NCBI GenBank assembly: GCA_014706295.1
Contig: JACSVZ010000022.1
Span: 10,558,830 to 10,622,829 of the forward strand
Direction: 5' to 3'
DNA from: Lycocorax pyrrhopterus obiensis
Taxonomy: Eukaryota; Chordata; Aves; Passeriformes; Paradisaeidae
DNA: 64,000 nucleotides
Numbering within the stretch: the stretch's first letter is position 1; the number at the start of each line of letters is the position of its first letter. This document shows, one piece after another, positions 48,901 through 58,290 of this stretch. Position numbers and translations under genes: made by a program. Under the pieces are notes generated by a model, which searched no databases, was not told the DNA's origin, and worked only from the letters and a program-made list of their open reading frames with translations.

Positions 48901-51900
48901 CTGTGGTTGCTGCTGAGCAGGAACAGTGCCTGCTTGGCTGGCATTGGAGGGGGGATTGGCTGTGTTCTGCTAAGATCACCGGGGCTGGGATTCCATACAG
49001 AAATGGGACAGATTCAGGACAGAAAATGCAGTGTCATGTTGGTAATGGGAGCCGGCTCTTTGGACCACATCGTTTTGTGCCCTTCTCTCTCCTGGCTGAC
49101 AAAGCCAGGTGGGTGTGGGAGGAATCCTGGTGTGTCAGTGGCATGGGCAGCTGGGATGTGCTCCATGATCTAGCCAAATGGAGCACAGGACAGTCACCAA
49201 GCAAAGCTCTGTCCAGCTCCACTGCTGAGCCCTCTGGGCAGACCACTGTGCCTGTGGGCACAGCCCTGTCACCTGTGGTACCTGCTAACCAAGTGGGGTG
49301 CTCAGCCTGTCCCAGCTGGGAGAACAGTAGGGAGTTTGGATGTGCCATGCCGGGCGAGACTTGGTCTCTTTTTTCCTCCAGGTGTGGGTGCCCAGGTGAA
49401 TCAGAACTTCAAGCTGCAGCAGCCCCAGGACAAGGTGTTGGTGACAGCGGGAGAGACGCTCACCCTGAACTGCACCATATCCAGACTCGCTGAACCGGGT
49501 CCTGTGAGGTGGCTGAAGGGCTTGGGCAATGGGAACAAGACCATCTATGACCAGAGAGAGGGCTTCTTACCTCGTGTGACGAGAGCAGTGTTTGGGTCCG
49601 ACACAGACTTCACCATCCACATCAGGAACGTTCAGCCTGAGGACATGGGCACCTACTACTGCGTGAAGTTTCGCAAGACAGTCACTGGTGAGGAGGTGGT
49701 GTTGCAGCGTGGAAATGGCACAGAGGTGTCTGTGCAAGGTGAGTGGGGCTCCCAGAGCAGCTCCTGCTGGGAACCAGCCCAGCGGGGTCTGCTCAGGCTG
49801 AGCAGGGATGGGGAAGGGCTCGGGGGCTGCTCCAGGAAAGGATCCCATGGGCTTTCCCTGTGCCCTTGTAGGAGACCCTGCTCCTGGCAGAGCCAGGGCT
49901 GGGCGGGGGGCAGAGCCTGCTCTGATGGCCCCGTGCTTCTCCCCACAGCCAAACCCAGCCCCCCGCTCGTGTCCGGGCCTGAGCAGAGAGCGACGCCGGA
50001 GCAGTCGGTGCCTTTCACCTGCACGACTGGAGGGTTCTTTCCCAAAGAAATTGAGGTGAAATGGTTCAAGAACAAGGACCCCATGTTGGCTCAGCAGCCT
50101 CAGGTCATCGAATGGCTGGTGAAATCCTACAACTTGTCCAGCACAGTGATGGTGACCCTGCAGAAGGATGACGTCCGCTCGCAGCTCATCTGTGAGGTGC
50201 AGCACTCCACGCTGTCGGCCCCGCTGCGTGGGACGTACCAGCTCAGCAGGGCCCTGCGAGGTGAGGGCCGGGGGACTCGCACTGGGGTGTCCCGCTCCTG
50301 TGGGGCTGGGGGCCCTGGGAGGAGGACAGGGGATCCTGGGGCAGGGACAGGGCGCCCTGTGGGCAGCAGAGCCGGGGACGCCAAACACCAAGCTCTGCCT
50401 CTCTTCCCAGTTCCCCCCAGTGTCGAAGTGCGCGCTGAGCCGAGCCCCGTTGAGGTGAACAAGACTGTGACCTTCACCTGCCACATGAAGGAGTTTTACC
50501 CGGCAAACATGTCTGTTTCCTGGCTGGAGAACGGGATTGAGATAAAGGTGGAGAACGTCTCCCGGCCATCGGAGCTCTCCCGGGGCTTGTTCGAGCTGAG
50601 ACGCCAGGTGGAGGTGCAAGCAACGGAGGAGAAAAACGGGTCCACGATCACCTGCATGGTGGTGCACGATGCCCAGGCCCCTGTCAACTACTCAGCCACC
50701 CTGTGGATCTCCAACCCGGCCCAGGGGGGACTGATCAAGGGATTCCAGATGGATAAGGGTGCGTCAAAGCTTCTGGGATGGGGTGCCTGCCAGGACGGCT
50801 GTGTGGTGTCACCCTCTGAGGAAGCTCAAAGCCCCATCAAAATGTGGTTGAAGTACCAAATCCCCACATCAGGGGGCTGGGGGATGTGATGGTGGCAGGC
50901 ACCAAGCTGTCCTCGGTGCTTCATGCATCCCTGGGCCAATCCCATCTGTGAGGCTGCAGGGACTGGGAGGTACCACGTTCTTGGGCCATGGTGACCTTTT
51001 CATTGATGTTTCAGACGATATGCTCATCTACATCGTGGTGGGTGTGGTCTGCATCGTGCTGGCCCTGCTGGTGGCTGCTATTCTGTACCTCATCCGGACG
51101 AAGCAGATCAAGGGTAAGGCAGCCAAGTGTGTGGCAGGGAGGCATCTGCTCCCAACCCCGTTTTTCCTCTCTTTCCCATGGGTTTCATATTGCCCCATTG
51201 GACAATAACTCCTGGCAGTGCAGCTGCAGGCCCTGCCCAGTGGGGTGATGGATAGACCTGCCCAGGTTGTTTGCAGGCTGCAGGGAAAGCTCTGCCTGGT
51301 CTGACCCCCACCCTGCACCTCCTGTGCTCCCCCAGGAACAGTCCTGAAAGAAATTGATTGAAACTCCAGGGAATTGCAGGCACTTGCCTCTGGGAAAAGA
51401 TGTGTCCTTGTCCTTGAAGCAGTCTCTGCATGTGTTCTCTGTGCCCAGGGAAATGGGGCGTTTGTCTTATTTTCTGAATTATTTCTTTGCTAAACTACTT
51501 CTCTTCCAGCAGGTAAAAGCTCGCCATCTGCCAGGTGAGTGCAGATCTCTTCTACTCACTGGGTAACCTGTGGGAACTCTGAGCTGGACACCTCCAGCCC
51601 ACAGAGTCCCTCAGGACTGGGACAGAGCTGTATCCCCAAAACTTGTGAAAGGGAAGGCAGAGGCACAGGTTCTGCCCATCTGGGGCTCTGTGCCTAGGGG
51701 GATTTTTGGCTTGTGATGGGGCTGAGCAGGCTGGTGGGAGCTGGTCTCTGGCCAGCAGAGAGGCAGCTGGACCAGCACGTGAGCCAATGCTCAGGACCTG
51801 TCTTGCTGGGTGCAGCTGCAAGGACCTTGGCTTGCATGTGACCTCCCCAGCTGCTCCATCACTAGGGAAGAGGCAACAGGACGCTCCGTCCATCTGACTG

Positions 51901-52892
51901 TTTTTGTCCCTCCTTCCAGGTTACATGAGCCAGAGAAGAGCAGCGAGGCCACGACCCAGGTGGGTCATCCCGGGACTGGGGAGGGAGAGTGGCTGGGAGC
52001 CACTGGAGATGGGAGTGGAGGGTGGTGGTTCTCCAGTGAAATATCTCAGTGTCTCCAGTGGAGGGTGGTGGTTCTCCAGTGAAACATCTCAGTGTCTCCA
52101 CTCTGTGGCTGGAGGTGGAAGAGAAGCTGCCCCAGGAAGAGGGTAGCCACTTCCCAGAATCTTTTCTGCCTTCACCCTCCTTCTTCCTCCTCATCCCCCT
52201 CCCAGTAAAGTCTGGGTTGGTGCTGCCTGGAGAACCAGCTGTGCAATAGCCAGCCAGGCTATTTGTGGAGTTATTTTGCATTTGGTGACGCAGCTACGAG
52301 CAAAGTCGTGATCAGCAGCAATCTGTCCATCCCACCCAGGCTCTGCCAGCTCCCGCGTGGGCATCACTGGGCAGTCTGGCCCTGCTGGGATGGAGTGATG
52401 GAGTGGCTTCAGTGATGGCTCTGGCATTGTGGCAGTGGCTCTGAAGCCAGAGCAGGGTGACAGGGTGGCTCGCGATTTGAAGCTGGAGCATGGGGTAGAG
52501 CATGGCTGCAGGGTGGTGGCTGCTGGCATTGTTCCCCCATCCAAGCAGGGACTGAGCTGCAGTGGGATTGACTCCAGAGCAGGGCTGTGGGTACAGGGGG
52601 ATCTTCCCAGAGGAGGAACTCTTGGTGCCTCACACAGGAATCTGACCCCAACAACCTGACCTACGCGGACCTGAACTTCGACAGGGAGAGGAAGACCATC
52701 CGCCGGATGGTGGAGATGAGCCAGCAGTCGGAGTACGCCTGCATCCAGACCAACCAGGCACCCAACGGCGACGACAACCTCACCTACGCCGACCTGGACA
52801 TGGTGCACCTCAGCAAGGCGCCCAAGCGGCCGGCCCCACGCCCCGAGGAGGCCGGCTCCGAGTATGCCAGCGTCCAGATCACCAGGAAGTGA
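42956..52892 (+). CDS. SIRPA: Signal-regulatory protein alpha (CD47 receptor)
   Basis: SIRPA is the inhibitory myeloid receptor that binds CD47 and recruits SHP-1/SHP-2 to block phagocytosis. Exons are 42956-43028 (signal peptide; MEPHPRDPGRTAW, then a leucine-rich core), 49382-49738 (V), 49949-50260 (C1), 50411-50758 (C1), 51015-51113 (membrane), 51510-51534, 51920-51959 and 52638-52892 (tail). Phases agree, all borders are GT-AG, and the protein has 502 residues (human 504). The V domain shows GETLTLNC, GPVRWLKG and DMGTYYCVKFRK. The membrane segment (about 368-391) is uncharged. The small exons give AGKSSPSAR and LHEPEK, matching the human juxtamembrane region. Four tail tyrosines sit in LTYADL (427), EYACIQ (451), LTYADL (468) and EYASVQI (494), spaced as in human. 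The ATG was chosen for its MEP..PGR start and position in the CpG island. Intron 1 is 6.3 kb. Confidence 0.97.
43045..43345 (+). repeat. Polypyrimidine repeat in SIRPA intron 1
   Basis: About 300 bp of almost pure C/T on the plus strand, with a loosely repeated unit 'ctctgccctgttttccccc'. It starts only about 20 bp after the SIRPA exon 1 donor. Mirror-type pyrimidine tracts of this length can adopt triplex or other non-B structure. Confidence 0.85.
48195..48515 (+). repeat. CR1 LINE 3' fragment (sense)
   Basis: The piece carries 'ctgaaaggaggctgtagcca', 'caggggaggtttagattgga', 'tttaaaagatgtatggatgt' and the tail 'gattctgtgattccatgatt'. It lies in intron 1 of SIRPA, in the gene's own orientation. 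Confidence 0.92.
49382..50836 (+). repeat. Inverted homology tract with SIRP-beta-like gene (copy 2)
   Basis: This is the SIRPA copy of the tract at 24028-25468. By eye the V exon differs at about 10 of 357 positions, the first C1 exon at about 4 of 312, the V-C1 intron at about 3 of 210, and the C1-C1 intron at none of 150. It also carries a four-codon insertion near the end of the second C1 exon (GLIKGFQ against WSQ). Upstream of the V acceptor the two loci are unrelated. Confidence 0.9.
52014..52099. repeat. 43-bp tandem duplication in SIRPA last intron
   Basis: The 43-bp unit beginning 'agtggagggtggtggttctc' is present twice in direct tandem (52014-52056 and 52057-52099). The copies differ at about one base (aaatatctc against aaacatctc). 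Confidence 0.9.
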
Positions 52893-53443
52893 GCAGTGGC
52901 TGCTGGGACCCCGTGTCCTGCAGGGACCTGCTCTGCTCCTCCTGTGACTGTTCTCTTGGAAGCACTGGGAGCAATGTGAAGATGCGCTGCGGTACTTGTG
53001 TTTTAGGATGGAAATGGAGCCCGCAATACTTGCTGGGGTCTTCTCCCATCCAGAGAGACATGATTTTTGGGGACAGTTTGGTCTTGGGGCTGCCAGCTCC
53101 ATCCCTTCAGGACCCCCATATCGGGGGTTGCTCAACCTCAGTGTGCCGGCTTTGCCCGCACGCAGATTCAGCCAGCGGAGCAGCAGCTCCTTGGGAAGCT
53201 CCGGCTGGGCTGAGGGGACAGGTATACAGTGCCTCCACACCAGCTCTCATGGGGATGCCACTGCCTGGCCCACGGCTCCCCAGGACCAGCAGGGCCCCCA
53301 CACTGCCTTCTGGGGCTCTGCCACCACGCCTGGACACCAAACTCTGGCTTTAAAGGAAGGACCCAAGTGTCTGCCTCTCTTCCCAAGTGTCCCTTCTGCG
53401 GGACCTCCGTCTCGCCCCAAGGCCAAGAGGCTGAAAGGCCATT

Positions 53444-53996
53444 TGTACTAGTTTGAAGCAAACCAGTGAGAGACTCGAAATCAGAACTACAATTTAATAG
53501 GAAAAATCAAAAATAGATGCAGTAGTACAGAAACACTGACAGAGTCAGGACACAGCCTGACACCCTGTCGGTCGGGGTGGTGGTAGCAGTCCGATTAAAT
53601 GGTGGCTGCAGTCCTCCTGAAGTGATAAATGTGGTTCTGTTGAAGCGGTGATCCTGTAGAAGGGTCTGGTCTTCCTCTGAAGGTCCAGTGGTGGTTACGT
53701 AGCTCTTGTCCTCTGGGAACCCAGTAGGTAAGGGCTGCCTGTGGTGTTCCAAACCCCAGAGTATATCCAGGTAGGAATGCTTGGTTCCTCCCCCTGGGCG
53801 GAGCATCTCACAATGGGATGATGTAATTTTATGAGTCGTGCAGTGAGGCTTGGTGGCCCATTGAAAGAAAAACAGCTCTACAGAGGGTGTTATCAGGGAT
53901 GTGTCATGGAAGAGATAGAGCCCTGCCCCACCTGGTTTTAGCAGATGGTGATAGAATACGTACTTTTGGTTACATCTTACGTTGTAACCTAAGACA
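53444..53996 (-). mobile_element. Solo LTR of an endogenous retrovirus, in the SIRPA 3' UTR
   Basis: The element runs from TGTACTAG to CTAAGACA, so it has TG...CA ends. It is flanked on both sides by the 5-bp target duplication CCATT (53439-53443 and 53997-54001). It is 553 bp long with no internal retroviral genes, so it is a solo LTR left by recombination. Read on the minus strand it ends with a TATTAAA poly(A)-like hexamer, then CTCTCACTGGTTTGC, consistent with the R-U5 side. A 5-bp duplication fits ERVL-type integration. It resembles LTRs common in passerine genomes, but the subfamily is not assigned. Open frames across it are incidental. Confidence 0.88.
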
Positions 53997-54639
53997 CCAT
54001 TGAGCCGAGGCCCCCACCCCGCCGTCCAGGGGAGCTCCAGGTCTGGCTCCCCAGTGCTGAGCATCTTCCTCATCACCATCTTCCTGTGCACAGCCTTGCC
54101 CTGCACTGGGACCCACCAGCGCTGCCCCAGGCTTGTACAAAGCGTGCGAGGGCCCCCCCAGCCTGGCTCCCCCCGGCAGCTCCCCGCAAGTACCGTGTAA
54201 TATGTTTTGACTGTTTGACATGTAACTGTTAATTTTTAGAGCTGAAACCCCCAATGTTTTGTGTTGTACGTGGGTGTACTGCTGTGTACTTAACACTAGA
54301 ATAAGATGTGCAAAATTAAGACCGAGGCCTCAGTAAAGAACCCCCCAAACCCTACAGAGTTTATAAGAGACTTATATGCCACCCCCCCTCTACCCCCCAG
54401 CTCTGTCTTGGGGCCAGGCAGGCTCCCCCCAGCCCACCCATGGGGACACGTGTCTTCCATGTGCCCCCTACCTGGGCCACCGTGTGGAGTCTCACCCTGT
54501 GTTGGCTCCTGCAGCAGTGGAAATGTGGGGGGCTGGGGGCACCTGGGGTCCTTGGGGGTGCTTTGGGAGCAATGTGACTGCTTGTACAGACTTTTTTTGG
54601 TTTGTTTTTTTTTTCCTTTTGCTTGCAAGATATTTTTAT

Positions 54640-54645
54640 AATAAA
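54640..54645 (+). terminator. SIRPA: SIRPA polyadenylation signal
   Basis: AATAAA in 'tttataataaaagtg' follows a long U-rich stretch. Cleavage is expected near 54660-54670. Confidence 0.8.
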
Positions 54646-54664
54646 AGTGAAAAGTCCTGTGCTG

Positions 54665-55605
54665 CTCCCGCACCTCAGCGTGTCCCTGTGCTCAGGGAGG
54701 TCACCTTGTCACCCGTACTGGGGCTGTAGGGTGGAGTTGGGGGTCTGTGTGTCCTGCGGGGAGGAGGAGAGGGGGTTCCCTCCCTCCAGAGCACACTACA
54801 GGGCTGTGCAGGATGAAGAGGAAGGTAGGAGGTGGAGGCTGGGGTGAGGGCTATGGTGCTGGTTCCCCTGGGCACCATGAGGGAGGGGAGCAGTGCACCC
54901 CATGGGCAAGGACTGACCAGGGCCCAGCCTGGCTGCATCTTTAGGTGCAGGGAGCTGAACTGGAGCTGGGGTGCCCGAACTGGGGTGCAGGCTGAGTGCT
55001 GGCTCCAGCCTGTGCTGTGGGTGAGCTGAGTGTTCCAGTGCTCTGCAGTGCCCTCCCCCCTTCCCAGTCTGGAGCTGGTGCCTGAGCTGTGTCTGGGACA
55101 TGAACTGTCTCTCTAGAGCCAGGAACTGTCGTGTGGGCAGTTCCTGTACATGGACATGGACACTCAGAAGGGAAGTTGTTGCCCAGGCTGGGCTTCCTCA
55201 ACACTGAGCTGCTGCTGGTGGGGTCACACATGAGCAGAAAAGGGACAGTTTGCCCACTGCCCTCAGCACAGCTGCCCCTTCCCAGCTGAGGCAGCAGCTG
55301 TGATTACCAAGGGAGCCTCCCCTGCCTGCTGCTGCAGGAGGTACTTTGTCAGCACCCCACGTGCCCCTGCACCAGGCTGAGCATCCCTGCCCTGCACTTC
55401 ATCAGCTGCGATGGCCTTGTCACCCCCAGGATCTGGCTCCAGAGGTGCATGGGGTCCCACCTTCCTTTTGGCACCCATGGCACAGGAAGGATACCACCAC
55501 GTCCTGCCTGCAGGTCTCACAGCCAGCGCCCCTGGCCCACTTGGGCACCCCAATTTGGAGTGCTTGCTCTGCCCTGCAGAGGACGCTCAGCACCCAGCAT
55601 GGCTT
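54665..55605. other. Intergenic gap between convergent SIRPA and PDYN
   Basis: About 0.95 kb of GC-rich unique sequence lies between the two poly(A) sites. No gene, RNA or repeat family recognised. Confidence 0.5.
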
Positions 55606-55626
55606 CAGCTTCGTTGGCATCTGCCT

Positions 55627-55632
55627 TTTATT
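55627..55632 (-). terminator. PDYN: PDYN polyadenylation signal
   Basis: AATAAA on the minus strand ('caataaaaggcag') lies about 600 nt after the PDYN stop codon. The plus-strand text is 'ttttattg'. Confidence 0.75.
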
Positions 55633-56232
55633 GACTGCGGGGGGGGTTGGGTGTCGGGGCACGGGGCTGACCCTGCCTCTGGCGTCGTTCTTGGAGGGGG
55701 AGCCCAGGGGCACCAGGTGGGTGCTGGGATTAGTTGGACACTGTGAGAGGCTCGGGGAGGGGAGTGGGGGCTGGGCTCAGCACCGCTTGAGCACCCGGTG
55801 ATGGTGCTGTGGTTCTGCCAGCCACCTCTGCCCATGGCCACAGGAGCTGCCTCCCTGATCCTGCCCTGGCTCCTCCTGCTGCTCGGAGGCCACTGCCCTG
55901 GACCTCAGCTGTGATGGTTTCCAGACCCTGCTGTGCTCCGGCAGCCACGGGAGGATGGAGGATACGTGTCCCCAGCAAGACGCCCCCGGCAACCCTGGGC
56001 TGGGCCACAGCCACACCGCCAGCAGCCGGAGGAGTGGCACTGTCCCTTCCACGCACAGACTGGGCAGGTGAACCAGAGAGGGACAACTGGGGATGGGACC
56101 CATGGTCCCCTGAGGGAATGAGGCAGAGGTGACACCAGCCACACCAGGCTGGGCAGGGGACAGGGCTGGGGGGGGGAGGCACAGTCGGGGTGGCAGTGTG
56201 GGGACCGTGGTCCTGCCATCCCACGCCTGGCT

Positions 56233-57169
56233 CTATAGGTCCGAGACCTCCTCTGAGTAGGCGCTGGGGTCCTCGTCCGACCGCGTGATCACCTTGAACT
56301 GCCGCCGCAGGAAGCCCCCGTAGCGCTTCTGATTGTCCCACTTGAGTTTGGGCCGGATGCGGCGCATGAAGCCCCCGTAGCGCTTGTGCAGCTGCGCCAG
56401 CTCCTGCCCCTCGGCCCCGGCACCCGTGGGCTCTTCGTCCCCGTCACCTGCCGGCCCCGGGTAGTCCTCGGGGGCCGCTCGCTCCCCCGGCTTGCGGCTG
56501 AAGCCCCCGAACTTCTTGCTGAGGCCGCCCTTGCTGTGAGCGTTCTCGCGGAGCAGGGACAGCAGCTTCCCCTTGGACATCATCTTCATGAAGCCCCCGT
56601 AGCGCTTGGCCGGCGCCAGCGGCAGCTCCGCAGGGCCCAGATCCTGCTCCGGCTCCGCCTCATCCTCCTCCGCCTCTTGTGGGGACGGGTCTGCCCCTTC
56701 GGCCAGGGCCACCAGCGGGGCCAGGAGCGCCAGCGCCTTCCTGCACATCTCCCACTCGGGGCCGGGTGACAAGGAGCCCTGGCATTCCCACAGGCACATC
56801 TGCAAGACAGTGGCCCCAGGTGCTCGGGGTGACCCCCTGCCTTCCTCCCACCCCACCCTGGGCGTGTCCCCACCCCAAGCCCAGGGGTCTGCGCCCGCTT
56901 GGCTCGGTGTGGAGCCGAAGTTTGCACCCTGGGGTGCCCATGACCACCACACCAGGTGCCACCCAGCTCTGCCACCCTGCACCCGTGACACTACACTGCT
57001 GTGGCTCCCTGGCTCATGTCCGTGTGGTGCTGGCACTCACCAGGGGCCGGACGCTGCTCTCGGTGCTGCGGGTCTGGGCTGTGCAGAGGGAACACTGAGT
57101 GACACAGTCGGCAGATGCCACCGCAGACAGGGACAGGCAGAGTGCCAGCGCTAGTGCCTGCCGTGCCAT
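56233..57169 (-). CDS. PDYN: Prodynorphin opioid peptide precursor
   Basis: PDYN encodes a secreted neuropeptide precursor cleaved at dibasic sites to dynorphins, which act mainly on the kappa opioid receptor. Two coding exons (57041-57169 and 56233-56799, phase 0, GT-AG) give 231 residues against 254 in human. The signal peptide is MARQALALALCLSLSAVASA. Six conserved cysteines follow (22, 26, 29, 45, 49, 62). Four opioid-type cores are seen, each after a basic pair: YGGFMK at 110, FGGFSRK at 140, YGGFMRRIRPKLKWDNQ at 184 (dynorphin A with Met5) and YGGFLRRQFKVIT at 203 (dynorphin B), with the ending SAYSEEVSDL. The usual alpha-neoendorphin is replaced by the FGGFS core. The start codon is the only one giving the signal peptide, and a 3' splice site lies 19 nt before it. 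The gene converges with SIRPA, as in mammals. The frame is intact. Confidence 0.97.
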
Positions 57170-57837
57170 CTCACTCCACAGACGCTGCCTGGAGAGGGGA
57201 AGACAGCACAGAGCCTGTCACCATCCCTGTGCCAGCTCTGGAGAGCCCATCACCACCCCACAGGCACTGGGCACCTACCACATCCACCTGTGAGCTGCTC
57301 CTGGGGACATACACAGGGACCTGTGCCTGTGCCCGTTCCCATGTGACTCACCTCGGGGCGCTGCTCCCGGCAAGGACACCACAAGATGTGACCCCTTACC
57401 CTGGCTGCAGCCTGGTCCTTGGCACAAGCCCTGAGCCATAGCCAGTCCCTGGGGGCCACCGAGTCACTGTGGGCAGGACCACCATCGCATCCCATCTCAC
57501 CTCATCCCGATTCCATCGAATCTATCCTCTCCATCTCTCTTACCATACCATTAGAAAGAAAAGTCCCTTTTTTCCCCAGCACTGGGTTTCTCTGTGATTG
57601 CCACATCTGCGTGGCACAGGTGGATGAATCACCGGCTCTTCCCCTTGGCCTTGGGGAAAAGAACCCCAGCAAACAGAGCTGTGGTGGGAAGTGGATGGGA
57701 TGATGCCGTGGCCCAGTGTGGACTCACCCCAGGCTGCTGTACCCCGCACCAGTGCAGTCTCATCTCCCCTCCCTCCCACCCACCAAGTCTGCATCAGGAG
57801 AAAGGGGAAAAAAGAAGGATTTTGGGTTCAAGCCTAC

Positions 57838-58075
57838 CTGCAAACCACGATCGCCGTCCTCCAGCCGTTTGGGAGCCGTGACAGAGCCTCGGGCCTCTCT
57901 GGACGAGGACACTGTGCTCATCTGGGAGAGGGGCTCTGTGGGTGGCAGTGCTAAACCCCAGGTGAGGCTGGAGGGGCCAGTGCCAACCCCAGCTGCAGTG
58001 CCACGGGATCACGGTGCCACCGGGACCATGACAGTCCCGGAGTAAGAGTCAGCCCCAAAGGGGTGCACTGGCTGC
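57838..58075 (-). other. PDYN: PDYN 5' noncoding exon (predicted)
   Basis: On the minus strand a consensus donor (TTTGCAG|GTAGGCTTG, exon end 57838) lies upstream of the coding exon acceptor at 57188/57189, where CTCTCCAG|GCAGC precedes the 19-nt leader. A TATA-like box at 58102-58108 would place the start near 58070-58080. The exon would be about 235 nt. No in-frame coding role is needed. Confidence 0.5.
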
Positions 58076-58101
58076 AAGCTCCTGCCTGCCTCCCTTGCTG
58101 C

Positions 58102-58158
58102 TTTTATGTAGGGTGGGAAGGCATGACCCAGAGGGATCTGTTACACATTAATGACGCA
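58102..58158 (-). promoter_or_regulatory. PDYN: PDYN promoter: TATA-like box and TGCGTCA element
   Basis: On the minus strand, TACATAAAAG at 58101-58110 is a good TATA-like box. About 45 bp upstream lies TGCGTCA (58152-58158), flanked by AT-rich ATATGCGTCATTAAT. TGCGTCA is the non-canonical AP-1 element reported for the rodent prodynorphin promoter. Further upstream (58165-58290) the sequence is AT-rich with several TAAT cores. Confidence 0.6.
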
Positions 58159-58290
58159 TATTAGAGACTATTGTGTTCTCCAGCAGTAGCTGCTAATGTA
58201 CTGTAATTGGTACTGATGAAGAAATGTTAATGCCACAGTATTAATTCATGCTAGATTAAAATTTAATTTGAATTATCTGCATCATCATGT

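Larger units (their letters stand above)
52893..54660 (+). other. SIRPA: SIRPA 3' untranslated region, interrupted by an LTR
   Basis: Sequence after the stop codon continues without another gene to a strong poly(A) signal at 54640. The solo LTR splits it. The distal half has U-rich and AT-rich segments (for example 'aatatgttttgactgtttgac' near 54201), as expected for a regulatory 3' UTR. The UTR would be about 1.77 kb including the LTR. Confidence 0.65.

Noticed and set aside
49567..50667. A 366-codon open frame on the minus strand across the SIRPA V and C1 exons
   Set aside because: It is antisense to conserved Ig exons, crosses their introns, and its protein resembles nothing. The counterpart frame over 24-25 kb exists only because the two loci are duplicates.
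53507..54106. A 199-codon minus-strand frame over the solo LTR
   Set aside because: It lies in LTR non-coding sequence and extends into the SIRPA 3' UTR; it is not a retroviral gene.
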